64,000 bases of DNA from MH13 sp042140245. GTDB taxonomy: Bacteria; Pseudomonadota; Alphaproteobacteria; Rhizobiales; MH13. Positions 26,460-35,491 of this stretch are shown in pieces. The notes under the pieces were generated by a model that did no database searches, was not told the origin of the DNA, and saw only the letters and a list, made by a program, of their open reading frames with translations. The stretch spans positions 3,410,001 to 3,474,000 of the forward strand of contig NZ_CP159483.1 in the NCBI RefSeq assembly GCF_042140245.1. The letters are read 5' to 3'. Numbering within the stretch: the stretch's first letter is position 1; the number at the start of each line of letters is the position of its first letter. The translations under genes were made by a program, and so were the position numbers.

Positions 26460-27869
26460 CTAGCGTGATGAATCCGGCGGAACTGGGGCAGCCGCCGGTA
26501 GGAGTAAGGCGGCGCGAAGGCCGCCAATGGGCGCTTTGTCTAGAACGAGTGTGCCGCCATAGAGTTCCGCCATTTCTTTCACGATGGACAGGCCAAGACC
26601 TGACCCTGGGCTGGCTTCGTCCAAACGCTTGCCGCGTTTAAGCACCAGCGCGCGCGCCTTGGAATCAAGCCCAGAGCCGTCATCGTCGATGGTGATGGTA
26701 AGCGTTTGATGAAGATCGTCAGTTTTGTGTGCAGCCACCGCGACAGTGCTGTCTGCATGGCGGCAAGCGTTTTCCAACAAGTTGCCGAGCATCTCTTCCA
26801 GGTCTTCGCGGTCTGCGCGAACCCGCACAGACGCAGCAATATCGACATCGAAGGCAAGGCCTTGATCCAGGTTGAGTTTGGCCATGGTGCGTACCAGTGG
26901 ATCAACGACATCGCGCAGCGAGGTCGACTTGCCAGAAGTCGCTTGTGTTGCAGCGCGCTGCGCACGATCAAGATAGAGCCGAACACGATCATCGATGGCC
27001 TGGGCCTCGCTGCTGATCCGCGCCAGTGTCGCTGTGTCAGCCTCTCCACGAGCGCTGTTGAGAATAACGGCCAGCGGGGTTTTTAGCGCGTGTGCAAGAT
27101 TGCCAACATGGTGGCGTGCCCGTTCAACAATGGCTTCATTGGCTTGCAGAAGGCCGTTCAACTCGTCCACCAAAGGGCTGACCTCGCGTGGAAAGGTGCC
27201 CGAAACCTCACGGGTTTTGGCGATTCGCACGTCGGCAATCGCACTCTGCAAAGTTTGTAATGGCCGAAGACCGATGCGAACCTGCAGATAGGCCAAGCCG
27301 AGAAGGGCCAACCACATGGCACCAAGGGTCAGTGCCAGCGCCACGCGGAAGTTGCGGATTTCTGCATCCAGCCCATCGGTTGGCGCTGTGACACGCACCA
27401 GAACCTGTTCGCCCTCGAACTCATAAAGCCGATCAACTAGGCGCAGGCGCTGTCCGCTCAGCTCCAAGGGGCGGCTGACTGGGCCGTCTGGACGCGCATC
27501 TCCTGTAGTCGGCGGAGCCTCCGGCGCAGGGAGCGGATCAAACAGAGATGCGGAGGCAAAAAGCGGCTCGCCCGTCTCCGGGTCCCCCACCACCCAATAC
27601 CAGCCAGAGCCCGGCAACCCGAAGGCTGGATTGGCGAAATGGGCCGTCGCATCAAAGACATCTCGGTTGGCATAATCGGCAAAAAGCTGGGTGACGAACA
27701 CCGACAAGCGCTCGTCGAATGCCCGCTCGGCGCCCGCACGCTGCAAAGTGGCCATCACTGCGCCGGCGAGCACCAAAGCGACAAACGAGCCACCGGTGGC
27801 AAGCACACCGAGGCGAACAGCCAAAGACTGCGCCAAAGGGGACTTTTGTGACGATGTGGGAGAGGCCAT
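26460..27869 (-). CDS. feuQ: Sensor histidine kinase FeuQ-like
   Basis: About 469 aa: TM1 near 20-40, a periplasmic domain of about 130 residues, TM2 near 170-190, HAMP, then a PhoQ-type phosphoacceptor box GNLAHALKTPLAVILN with His260 and an ATPase with GNLLENACRHA, DDGSGL and GSGLGLSIV. The ALKTPL box and domain plan match FeuQ/PhoQ kinases. In Sinorhizobium FeuPQ controls cyclic glucan export and is restrained by a periplasmic partner, FeuN. The symbol is assigned by domain type plus the neighbouring feuP-like and feuN-like genes. ATGs at 27902 and 28034 are in frame; the one at 27869 lies 13 bp after the feuP stop. Confidence 0.75.
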   Translation of the reverse strand: MASPTSSQKSPLAQSLAVRLGVLATGGSFVALVLAGAVMATLQRAGAERAFDERLSVFVTQLFADYANRDVFDATAHFANPAFGLPGSGWYWVVGDPETGEPLFASASLFDPLPAPEAPPTTGDARPDGPVSRPLELSGQRLRLVDRLYEFEGEQVLVRVTAPTDGLDAEIRNFRVALALTLGAMWLALLGLAYLQVRIGLRPLQTLQSAIADVRIAKTREVSGTFPREVSPLVDELNGLLQANEAIVERARHHVGNLAHALKTPLAVILNSARGEADTATLARISSEAQAIDDRVRLYLDRAQRAATQATSGKSTSLRDVVDPLVRTMAKLNLDQGLAFDVDIAASVRVRADREDLEEMLGNLLENACRHADSTVAVAAHKTDDLHQTLTITIDDDGSGLDSKARALVLKRGKRLDEASPGSGLGLSIVKEMAELYGGTLVLDKAPIGGLRAALLLPAAAPVPPDSSR

Positions 27870-27882
27870 GGGACGAAGGGTC

Positions 27883-28581
27883 CTACCCTTTGGCCTGCGC
27901 ATCAGCCGCATCCGATGCCGCTGTGGGATCCTGGATGCGATAGCCCATGCCGCGCACCGTCTCGATGATGTTGACGGAAAGCTTTTTGCGCAAACGACCG
28001 ACAAACACCTCAATGGTATTGGAGTCGCGATCAAAATCCTGATCGTAGATGTGCTCGGTGAGTTCGGTGCGCGAGATGACCTTGCCTGACTGCGTCAGAA
28101 GATAGGCGAGCACCCGATACTCCTGCGCCGTAAGCCGCACTGCCATGCCATTGTCGGTCACGCGGTTGGTTTTAAGGTCCAGCGCAATGGGTCCGCAGCT
28201 CAGCAGGTTGGACGAGAGACCAGCGGCACGGCGCAGAATGGCCCGTACGCGTGCCAGCACCTCTTCCATCTGGAAAGGCTTGGCGACGTAATCATCGGCG
28301 CCGGCATCCATGCCCTTCACCTTATCGCTCCAGCGATCACGGGCGGTGAGGATGAGAACGGGCGTGGCAATGCCATCAGCGCGCCAGTCTTCAAGCACGG
28401 TCAGGCCATCCTTTTGCGGCAGGCCAATATCCAGGACGATGAGATCGTAAGGCTCGGTTTCACCGAGAAACGCTGCTTCCTCGCCATCCAGGGCGACGTC
28501 GACAACATAGCCCTCTTCCTCAAGCGCCTGTTTCAGCTGCGCGTTGAGCGTTGGCTCGTCTTCAACAACCAGAAGTCTCAT
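27883..28581 (-). CDS. feuP: Response regulator FeuP-like (OmpR family)
   Basis: A 232-aa regulator: receiver with acidic residues VVEDE, phosphoacceptor Asp51 (IVLDIGLPQKDG) and conserved Lys in YVAKPFQMEEV, then a winged-helix domain with LTAQEYRVLAYLL and TIEVFVGRLRKKL. The C-terminus has a 14-residue Ala/Asp-rich tail. The ATG at 28581 is preceded by GGAGG at six bases, which rules out the upstream in-frame ATG at 28710. It lies 17 bp after the feuN-like gene and directly before feuQ, giving the order feuN-feuP-feuQ. Confidence 0.78.
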   Translation of the reverse strand: MRLLVVEDEPTLNAQLKQALEEEGYVVDVALDGEEAAFLGETEPYDLIVLDIGLPQKDGLTVLEDWRADGIATPVLILTARDRWSDKVKGMDAGADDYVAKPFQMEEVLARVRAILRRAAGLSSNLLSCGPIALDLKTNRVTDNGMAVRLTAQEYRVLAYLLTQSGKVISRTELTEHIYDQDFDRDSNTIEVFVGRLRKKLSVNIIETVRGMGYRIQDPTAASDAADAQAKG

Positions 28582-28598
28582 GCCGCCCTCCGTTCCCG

Positions 28599-28934
28599 TT
28601 ATTGTCGCGAGAGAAGCGCGCCCGAACGCGCGTCGAACGTGAGGCGTGCCGAACTGCCGTTCGGGCTGCTGGCAACAACACTGTAAACGTAATTGCCCGG
28701 CGATCCGCACACTGCCGCCGACCCGACCTGGCTAAACCCAGCCGAACGGGCCGCTGCCGTGATGACGGACAAACGCACCACTTCGCCTGAGGCAATGGCT
28801 GAACGGGTCTGCGACGCCGACAGGCACGATTGCGCAGCGACTGACGAAGCACCAGAAAGCGTCAAACCAAAGGCCAACACAGCAACAACCAGACAGCGCT
28901 GAACAGCAGAGGGGGATGCGGATAAATCACTCAT
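28599..28934 (-). CDS. Small secreted protein, FeuN-like/PepSY-like
   Basis: A 111-aa protein with a signal peptide (hydrophobic 12-30, probable cleavage after VAAQ) and a mature part of about 75 residues that has the PepSY pattern: an N-terminal helix, VCGSPGNYVYSVVASSPNG and LTFDARSGALLSRQ. It contains two cysteines. It precedes a FeuP/FeuQ-like pair by 17 bp. In S. meliloti the gene in this position, feuN, encodes a periplasmic inhibitor of FeuQ. Identity with FeuN is inferred from position, size and export signal, not from alignment. Starts at 28955 or 28934 are both possible. Confidence 0.7.
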   Translation of the reverse strand: MSDLSASPSAVQRCLVVAVLAFGLTLSGASSVAAQSCLSASQTRSAIASGEVVRLSVITAAARSAGFSQVGSAAVCGSPGNYVYSVVASSPNGSSARLTFDARSGALLSRQ

Positions 28935-28941
28935 GCTGTCG

Positions 28942-28982
28942 TCTATACAGCGCATTGGATGAACTGGAACTGAACAATGCGC
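28942..28982 (-). promoter_or_regulatory. Putative feuN-feuP-feuQ promoter/operator
   Basis: Between the GTA tail gene and feuN lies a perfect inverted repeat, GCGCATTG at 28950-28957 with CAATGCGC at 28975-28982 (17-bp spacer). Inside it are two direct TGAAC repeats (28960-28964 and 28971-28975), 11 bp apart on the same helical face, the spacing that OmpR-type regulators use. A -10-like TATAGA (minus strand) follows at 28947-28942. Autoregulation by FeuP is an inference. Confidence 0.45.
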
Positions 28983-28992
28983 TCAGAATTGG

Positions 28993-31900
28993 TCAGAGTG
29001 TAATCTGCAGGGTCCGAGGCGCCCCCAAACGCCCGCCAGTGCCAAGCTGAGCGACCTGGAAACTCAGAAAGTCGCCTCCTGTGAGACCGTCGGCAGCTTG
29101 GTCTGTCGCGCTGTAAGTCCAATGCGGTTCTGTGATTTCTACCTCGCGGAGCACCGTTTCACCCTGCACGACCAGAAGGCGGTAAAGCTCGGCCTCCTCG
29201 TTGAACGGTGTTGAGGCCAGCTCCCATAGGTCCGTTGCGCCACGCGAGCGGCGTATCCAGCTGATGGTCAACGCGCCATCAGCTGTTTTGGCAGCGCGCA
29301 GATGCACCGGCGCCAAGGGTTGCAGGCTCCGCGGAATGGCAGTCAGCGGAACATCGGTGCGCGAGAATGTGCCGACACCACCACTGTGCGGCTCCACCCG
29401 CAGCGTGGTGCCGCTGATGAGTGCCTGGGCCGAGAGGTTGAGATCGACCGGGTTATCGTCCAGCAGCACGAACCGTGTGCCAGCGGGCGTGACATTGCTC
29501 GCGGCATCTTCTGTCCCGCCCAATCCGCGCACCAGATCGCGCACGCGATAGCGGTCTTCCTCAACAAGCTCAGCGCTCGCAAACTGGATGACCTCCAATG
29601 TGTCATCCGTGACCAGAGCGGCCAAATTGCCGCCTGCCAGCAAGGCTTGCTGCGTGATGGATGCCAATGAGCCGGTTGGCACATCAACCAAGAAACTGCC
29701 GCCGCGATGAGGATGGGCGACCGGCCCCGGCGCCAATTCCTCAACCAAAACACCAGTGACGGAAGGGGTGGCGATGGACTGCACACTGTCAAACCCTGCC
29801 GCCTCGCTGCCTGCATGAACATCCAGCGACCCCGGCCACGGGCTCGCAAAGGCGGCGAGCTTCACATTGTGGGCGCCCTCACCGTTCGACTGGCTGGGCA
29901 AATCGAGCACGATGCAGTCGGGCGGGCCAAAAACCGGCCGCAGAGCAATGTGTGTTGAGAGATCGCTGTCGGGCGCCAGATCATAAAGTGACGGATCGAC
30001 ACAATGGGCTTCGGCGGTGCGCTCCGCTCCGTCAATCAGTCTGTCGATGGCAACGCGGATCGGCGCCACCTCATTGTCCACCTGCACATCGATCACATCG
30101 CCTGGCTCCAGGGCGCGCAGGCTTGGGGGTAAGGTGAACTGCACAGTTTCAGCGCCGACCAACTGTTCCTGACGCATCCGCTCAGCGATCTGACCGGCAG
30201 AGCGCGGATCAAGGTTCACCGCGACGGAGCGAAATTGGTCAGGCCCAGTAACACCATCGGCGCGCGCTGAGCGCACCACACCTGTTTGATAGTCGTGCAT
30301 CGCGCTGGCGAAACCAAGCGTGACCTGACGCGGCACCATCTCGCGATCCTCACGCGCCACAGTGATCAACGGACCTTCGGCAGGCGCCACCAGCCCATTC
30401 TGCGCCACCTGCTCCAAAGGTTCTGCTTTGCGCATCGTGACTTTGGCGGAACTTGCCTTAGGCACGATATCAAGCGCGAAAACGGCGCTCAGATCATCGA
30501 ACGCCACACGCGCTTTGGTCGGTTCAGACAGCGTGTAGCCATCGATCATGCCGTGCACGCCGCTAACATCCATGGGCGGCAAATCGAAGTGATCGCACAG
30601 CGCGAGGATTACTGAGCCAAGGGAACCAGCGCCCAAGCGACCGTTCAGCCAATGGCCGCGTGTCCAGTTGACGCCATCGCTCCATATGTCGCTGGCATAA
30701 GGAAAGAGGGGAAAGGGCCGCGCGTCCCAGGTCCAAAGATGTACCGCAGACGGATCAATCATTGCCCTGCCAGCAATTGGCGACAGCGGGTTGGCAGCGC
30801 CACCTTCCTCACCCCAGAGCTTTAGCGCTGTATCAAGGATGGCGCGCTGCTGGGCATCGTCGCGATAGCCTTTGGAGCCAAACGGCAGACTGTCATTGTC
30901 CGGTTTGTCACTTGGAAAGGCCGAGGGCTGATTGCCGCCGAGATCAACCGCCGGTGCCCCAAATTCCGTCAGCCAAAGAGGTTTCTGGCCCGGCACATAG
31001 GCGGTTGGCGAGGCTTGGCGCACGCCGCCGACGCGGTTGTGATGCGGCTTTGACCACCAGCTCACCAAATCCTTGGACGCGAAAACCCAGGGCTCGCCAT
31101 AGGCGCCATCTGTGATGAGGGTTCGCACTTGCGCCGCGCGATCCACATCGTTTGCGTAGTACCAGTCGAGATTCTCGCCACCGGTGAGACCTGCCTCGAT
31201 GACTGCCGGGTCATGTGGGCCATCACCAAGGCCTCTATCCAAATGGTTCGGATCATGGCGCCAATCGGTGATCGGCTGGTACTGATCGATGCCAATCACA
31301 TCGATGTTGGGGCTGGCCCAGAGCGGATCGAGATGGAAGGTCAGATCGCCGGAGTCATCATCCGGCTGGTGGTTGGCATATTCGGTCCAGTCAGCGCCAT
31401 AGGTTAGGATCGTGTCCGCGCCCAACTTGGCGCGTACGTCGGCTGCCAAATCCACCAGCGCATCCACAAAAGGGTAAGACCCCGGCGCATCGCGCACGGT
31501 TGAGATACCGCGCAGTTCTGAGCCGAGCATGAAGGCATCCACACCACCGGCTTGGTTGGCCAAATCGGCAAGATGCAAGATGAAGCGGCGGAATGACCAC
31601 TCGCTGGCGGACGGATTTTGCGTGCCAACAAAAGCGCTGACATCACTGGCAGCGGCTGAAGTCGCATCCGGTGAGCCGATCTGTCCAGGCGCCGGCGACA
31701 CGGTGATCTGCCCACGCCACGGATAGGCAGGCTGAGACGCGGCGCCGGTCCATGGATCGGTGAGCGTGTTATCAGCCGGAACATCCATCATGATGAACGG
31801 CATCAGCGTCACCTTGATCCCACGCGCCTTCAAATCCTGAATGGCGGCTATGACGCTGGCATCGCTGGGGGTCGAGCCGCAGGCGGGGCGGCCCTCATGC

Positions 31901-32868
31901 AGCGAAACGGTGTTGGCCTGCGATCGTGACAAGCCCGCAACGCTCCATGGGATCGATGTGGTTTTATCGTGACGTTCGATGCGTGGTTCGATCTTGCAGG
32001 TCGCGGCATCTAACGAGGTGCCAAACCAGGCAACCACCAGCGCCACACGTTCCAGGTTTGGACAAAGCGCTTGCAGCTGGTCCAGCGAAGCATGCCAATC
32101 GGTGGTGGCGGATGTGTCATGGGTGTTTTCTGCCTCGGTCACACCATAGCCGGATGCGCGGACCACCGGATCGGGGTGATAGCCGAACTCGGTCGCACCT
32201 GGGATCAAGGTAACAGCCCGCACCCTATTCTCCAGCCCTCCAACCGGGCGGATGATCTCAAAGGAAAGCTGCGGCAGGCGGTTGCCATAGGGTTCCAGCG
32301 GCATGCGTTCAAAAACGACATAGGCGGTTCCCTTGAAGGCGGGCACATCGCCTTCCTTGGACGCAATCAATGGATCGACAGATTGGTCCGGCCCACCTCT
32401 GTGCACGCGCATCGACACGGTGTTGCGGTCGAGCGGTTTGCCATCGGCCCAAACGCGCCCAATGCTCGAAATGGGCCCTTCGCACAGGCCAATCGCGAAG
32501 TTCGCGAAGTAGCTATAGGTGGTGGTTGTCGAGGTCGCTTGACCACCGCCGCCTCCCCCACCCTTGCCACCGGTTTTATGGCGGGTGGTGGTTTTCACCT
32601 CTTCATAGCGCGTCGCCCAAATGATCTGGCCGGCCAGACGTGTTCGCCCAAAGGTCAGCGGGATCGCCGCCCCTTCGGTGGAGGTCTGCACGTCGAGATT
32701 CTGTAATCGGCGGCCTTCGGTGTGCGAAGACGACGAACCGGCAAACAGATGATTGTCGATGACGCTGCCAGCAAAGGAGCCAATCGCCTTGCCGATGATG
32801 GCGCCTGTGGGGCCACCCAGCGTGCCGCCAACGGCGCTGCCGATGGAACCGAGGACGAGCGTGGCCAT
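28993..32868 (-). CDS. GTA tail-tip/host-specificity protein (orfg15 type)
   Basis: A 1291-aa protein, the largest of the GTA cluster and the last transcribed. It begins with a glycine-rich stretch (GSIGSAVGGTLGGPTGAIIG), contains the GTA TIM-barrel glycoside-hydrolase-like domain (about 330-700; WLTEFGAPAVDLGG, TYGADWTEYANHQ, IGIDQYQP), then a phage-tail-3/baseplate region (about 760-1290). The family forms the megatron at the tail tip and is thought to contact and locally digest the recipient surface. Length matches the Rhodobacter homologue. It is separated from gp14 by 9 bp. No frameshift was seen. Confidence 0.93.
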   Translation of the reverse strand: MATLVLGSIGSAVGGTLGGPTGAIIGKAIGSFAGSVIDNHLFAGSSSSHTEGRRLQNLDVQTSTEGAAIPLTFGRTRLAGQIIWATRYEEVKTTTRHKTGGKGGGGGGGQATSTTTTYSYFANFAIGLCEGPISSIGRVWADGKPLDRNTVSMRVHRGGPDQSVDPLIASKEGDVPAFKGTAYVVFERMPLEPYGNRLPQLSFEIIRPVGGLENRVRAVTLIPGATEFGYHPDPVVRASGYGVTEAENTHDTSATTDWHASLDQLQALCPNLERVALVVAWFGTSLDAATCKIEPRIERHDKTTSIPWSVAGLSRSQANTVSLHEGRPACGSTPSDASVIAAIQDLKARGIKVTLMPFIMMDVPADNTLTDPWTGAASQPAYPWRGQITVSPAPGQIGSPDATSAAASDVSAFVGTQNPSASEWSFRRFILHLADLANQAGGVDAFMLGSELRGISTVRDAPGSYPFVDALVDLAADVRAKLGADTILTYGADWTEYANHQPDDDSGDLTFHLDPLWASPNIDVIGIDQYQPITDWRHDPNHLDRGLGDGPHDPAVIEAGLTGGENLDWYYANDVDRAAQVRTLITDGAYGEPWVFASKDLVSWWSKPHHNRVGGVRQASPTAYVPGQKPLWLTEFGAPAVDLGGNQPSAFPSDKPDNDSLPFGSKGYRDDAQQRAILDTALKLWGEEGGAANPLSPIAGRAMIDPSAVHLWTWDARPFPLFPYASDIWSDGVNWTRGHWLNGRLGAGSLGSVILALCDHFDLPPMDVSGVHGMIDGYTLSEPTKARVAFDDLSAVFALDIVPKASSAKVTMRKAEPLEQVAQNGLVAPAEGPLITVAREDREMVPRQVTLGFASAMHDYQTGVVRSARADGVTGPDQFRSVAVNLDPRSAGQIAERMRQEQLVGAETVQFTLPPSLRALEPGDVIDVQVDNEVAPIRVAIDRLIDGAERTAEAHCVDPSLYDLAPDSDLSTHIALRPVFGPPDCIVLDLPSQSNGEGAHNVKLAAFASPWPGSLDVHAGSEAAGFDSVQSIATPSVTGVLVEELAPGPVAHPHRGGSFLVDVPTGSLASITQQALLAGGNLAALVTDDTLEVIQFASAELVEEDRYRVRDLVRGLGGTEDAASNVTPAGTRFVLLDDNPVDLNLSAQALISGTTLRVEPHSGGVGTFSRTDVPLTAIPRSLQPLAPVHLRAAKTADGALTISWIRRSRGATDLWELASTPFNEEAELYRLLVVQGETVLREVEITEPHWTYSATDQAADGLTGGDFLSFQVAQLGTGGRLGAPRTLQITL

Positions 32869-32877
32869 GGCGGCCTC

Positions 32878-33357
32878 CTATGCGTTCAGACGTTCAGGAA
32901 AGGCAAAAGACGCCGCGATATGGGCGGACCAGGGTGCCAGATTGGAACGCACCACGCGCCCACCCTCATAGGCGTGCACGATGGTGGTGTCAGGCATCAG
33001 GATCGCCAGATGAGACGCAGGCCAACGGCTGCGCCAACGCAGCGCCAACACGTCGCCGGGCAACGCGTTCGCCGGGTCTTGTTCGGTAAGAAACTGACGC
33101 AACCCATTCAGCATAGGCTCGCCATCGGCATGTTGCGCCCAGCTGCGCTGATCATGGCGAGCTAGCTCCATCGGCGTGGCCGCGACCGCGTTCCAGACGC
33201 CGACAATCAGCCCCAGGCAGTCAGCCCCCACGCCGCGCTTGCAGGCTTGATGGCAGTAGGGCGTACCGATCCAACGCACCGCTTCGGCTAAGACAGCCTC
33301 ACGGGCGGCTAGGTCTCGAGATTGAGGTTGGGGTGCAGCCAAGATTTGTGCGCTCAT
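32878..33357 (-). CDS. GTA NlpC/P60 peptidase (orfg14 type)
   Basis: A 159-aa cell-wall peptidase of the NlpC/P60 fold. The catalytic Cys47 is in GADCLGLIVG and the catalytic His116 in PASHLAIL. In GTAs this tail-tip enzyme cuts peptidoglycan during DNA delivery. The start overlaps the gp13 stop by 4 bp and it directly precedes the tail-tip protein gene. Confidence 0.93.
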   Translation of the reverse strand: MSAQILAAPQPQSRDLAAREAVLAEAVRWIGTPYCHQACKRGVGADCLGLIVGVWNAVAATPMELARHDQRSWAQHADGEPMLNGLRQFLTEQDPANALPGDVLALRWRSRWPASHLAILMPDTTIVHAYEGGRVVRSNLAPWSAHIAASFAFPERLNA

Positions 33358-34235
33358 GACGACAAGCTCCCACCGTCCAAATTGCCATCGCTGCTGGCTG
33401 GATAGGAAAGCGCAAAGTCATCCCCCGGCATGTAGGGAAAGCCGCAAAAGTTGACGCCATTGGAAAAACGCGCCTTGCAGGTAGCAAAGCTCTTGTCGCA
33501 ACCGGCTCTCAGCGTGATCTCTGACCCGACTTCCAACGGCGTGATAGGGGCCTGCCACAAGGTGATGCGCGCAGTTGCGCCATTCACGCTGTGAGCGCGG
33601 ACCCGCACCGGCTTATCGTCGCCTTGCGCAAAGGTTCCCCCATCGAAATGGCCACTTGCCTGATCAGCAGGTGCGGTCATCAAGAAAATGTGCGGCTCAA
33701 GCACCACCTCAACGGTGGTTGTCGTTGTGAAGGCGGGCTGATTGAGGTCTATTCCGCATCGCGTATCACCCAGTTCAGCATCGCATCTGGCGGAAAACAC
33801 CCGTCCACGGACCCGATCAAATGCGGCAAAGGGTCCGCGCACTTCGGCTTGAAACAAACCGTAGCGGCTGCTGACCTCCCCCAATGTTCCCGATGACAGA
33901 AGTTCATAGGCCGTTGGGTTCTGCCAATCGACGAGCAGTTTCTCGACCTCAGCGCCATCATAGCGACCGGCCAGCAAATCCTCTTGGGTGAGGCGATCAT
34001 CGGTGAGTGCCGCGCGCAGATCCCATTCGCCCGTCGACGGACCGAGCGCGGCGCTTTCTTGGCTCGCTTCAAAGCCATCGGTTGGCAAAAATGTGCTGCC
34101 ATCTACCTCAATGGGCGCATCATGGTCGGTGAAGCCCATCATATCGCCGTCCGTTCGAATGAGCCGGATGCAGCGGCAAAGTGTTGTGCAACCCGAGGCG
34201 AGGCTCGCAGCAAGATCAGGCTGAAGCTCACGCAT
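33354..34235 (-). CDS. GTA DUF2163 tail hub protein (orfg13 type)
   Basis: A 293-aa protein matching the DUF2163/phage BR0599 family: N-terminal CTTLCRCIRLIRTDGDMMGFTDHD and C-terminal Cys-rich segment CDKSFATCKARFSNGVNFCGFPYMPG. In the Rhodobacter GTA particle this protein forms part of the tail hub and carries an iron-sulfur-like cysteine cluster; the four C-terminal cysteines here are compatible with that. It overlaps gp12 by 8 bp and gp14 by 4 bp. Confidence 0.92.
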   Translation of the reverse strand: MRELQPDLAASLASGCTTLCRCIRLIRTDGDMMGFTDHDAPIEVDGSTFLPTDGFEASQESAALGPSTGEWDLRAALTDDRLTQEDLLAGRYDGAEVEKLLVDWQNPTAYELLSSGTLGEVSSRYGLFQAEVRGPFAAFDRVRGRVFSARCDAELGDTRCGIDLNQPAFTTTTTVEVVLEPHIFLMTAPADQASGHFDGGTFAQGDDKPVRVRAHSVNGATARITLWQAPITPLEVGSEITLRAGCDKSFATCKARFSNGVNFCGFPYMPGDDFALSYPASSDGNLDGGSLSS

Positions 34236-34875
34236 CGGCGGGTTCCTTCAGAAACACTTCTTTCAGGGGGATTGTGGGCAATGACCCGGCCTTGAAGGCT
34301 GTGAGGTCAATATCCAGCGTGTCGGTGTCGAACCGGCACGGAACATCGAACAGAAAGCCTGCAGTGACCGTTGTTCCAATGGCGGGAATAGAGCCTGGGT
34401 CGAAGGTGAGGATACCCGTTTCTAAGTCGACCGAGATGTTGGCGGTGGTCACGCCGTGCACGGCAGCGGCAACTGAACCCGCGACCGGCAGGCGAATGGG
34501 CCGTGCGACCGCATCGCTGGTGTGCTTGACCAGTTGGAAAGCCGCCGTGATGCCATCGCCGGTTCCCAGCAGCTGATCGGTGGGATCGGGCGCTTTTCCT
34601 GGCGGTCCTGACGCATGGTCCAGGGGGTCGCGAAAGCGGAAGGCATAAAGCTGACCGAGACGCGCCTCGAAGAAGCTCTGCACAGTGTAGAGATCATCGA
34701 GCGAGCGCACGCCACCACCGGTATCAAAGGTGCGCTTGGCGTGTTTCCAGCGTGTGTTGCGCTCTTCGTGGCCGGAGCCGAGGGTGACGATATCGGTTTG
34801 CCGATGGGTTGTGACGCGGGCGCCTCTGGCCACGGGTACGGGAAAGCTGACATCGTGAAATCCAGGGATGGTCAT
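34228..34875 (-). CDS. GTA DUF2460 distal tail protein (orfg12 type)
   Basis: A 215-aa protein of the DUF2460/TIGR02217 family, recognised from FHDVSFPVPVARGARVTTHRQTDI at the start, GGVRSLDDLYTVQSFFEARLG in the middle and DVPCRFDTDTLDIDL near the end. It forms the distal tail ring that joins the tube to the hub. It sits between the tape measure gene and gp13, with an 8-bp overlap with the latter. Confidence 0.92.
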   Translation of the reverse strand: MTIPGFHDVSFPVPVARGARVTTHRQTDIVTLGSGHEERNTRWKHAKRTFDTGGGVRSLDDLYTVQSFFEARLGQLYAFRFRDPLDHASGPPGKAPDPTDQLLGTGDGITAAFQLVKHTSDAVARPIRLPVAGSVAAAVHGVTTANISVDLETGILTFDPGSIPAIGTTVTAGFLFDVPCRFDTDTLDIDLTAFKAGSLPTIPLKEVFLKEPADA

Positions 34876-34887
34876 ACCGCCCTCTCC

Positions 34888-35277
34888 CTACAAACCGCGC
34901 TGGCCGCGCGAGACTGCACGGGCGAGCGAGGCGGTGAGCTGGGTTTCCGACCCTCGGAAACTTGTCGCGTCCGGCGTCGCCACATTAACGTTGAAGATGT
35001 TGGCAGCACCGCCGGTCACGCCACCGATAGCCGCCCCAACGAGGCTTTCGCCGAGCGAGCCGACCAAGCCGTAGACATCGTCCATGGCGGAGGAGAACGT
35101 GGTGTTTGAGTGAGAGAGGATCAGCCGTTGCAGCAGTCCGTCAAGTTCTCGGCCTTCCACTAGCGCTTTGGTCAGGCTCTTGGTCAACTCGCCGGACAGC
35201 GACGTGACATCGGCTTGCAAGTCGCTAAGCTCTTCGCGCAATCCGGTGGTGAAGTCATCAGGCCGTGTCTCAGTCAT
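34888..35277 (-). CDS. GTA tail tape measure protein, short form (orfg11 type)
   Basis: A 129-aa protein in the tape-measure position. The N-terminal 60 residues are a coiled coil (GLREELSDLQADVTSLSGELT), followed by a hydrophobic glycine-rich stretch (LVGAAIGGVTGGAANIF) and the family C-terminus NVATPDATSF...LARAVSRGQRGL. The tape measure sets tail length and forms part of the DNA channel. From memory the Rhodobacter homologue is roughly 220 aa, so this one is clearly shorter. No frameshift or internal deletion can be seen. It overlaps the previous gene by 8 bp. Confidence 0.85.
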   Translation of the reverse strand: MTETRPDDFTTGLREELSDLQADVTSLSGELTKSLTKALVEGRELDGLLQRLILSHSNTTFSSAMDDVYGLVGSLGESLVGAAIGGVTGGAANIFNVNVATPDATSFRGSETQLTASLARAVSRGQRGL

Positions 35278-35491
35278 AGCATTTCTCCGGCGGGTTTAGG
35301 ATGTCAGGGAAGGCGCGCATCAGCGCGGCCAGATCATCGGGCGTCGGCGGTGTGTTGGTCTGGGGCGGGGCAGCGATGCGGGTGGCGCGGCGCACATCGG
35401 GCAAGGTTAGCAGCCAGACAGTCTCAAGCGTTGCAAAACGCTGACGCACCAACCAATCCACGACGGCATTCAGCGTGGTTTCACGGCTCAT
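35270..35491 (-). CDS. GTA tail assembly chaperone, second part (orfg10.1 type)
   Basis: A 73-aa protein between the gp10-type protein and the tape measure, the position of the phage-tail-assembly chaperone (TIGR02216-like) in GTA clusters. It has a helical N-terminal half (ETVWLLTLPDVRRATRIA) and a Pro-rich linker, then LAALMRAFPD. It overlaps gp10 by 4 bp and gp11 by 8 bp. In tailed phages this spot often encodes a frameshifted chaperone extension; here it has its own ATG. Confidence 0.8.
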   Translation of the reverse strand: MSRETTLNAVVDWLVRQRFATLETVWLLTLPDVRRATRIAAPPQTNTPPTPDDLAALMRAFPDILNPPEKCYD

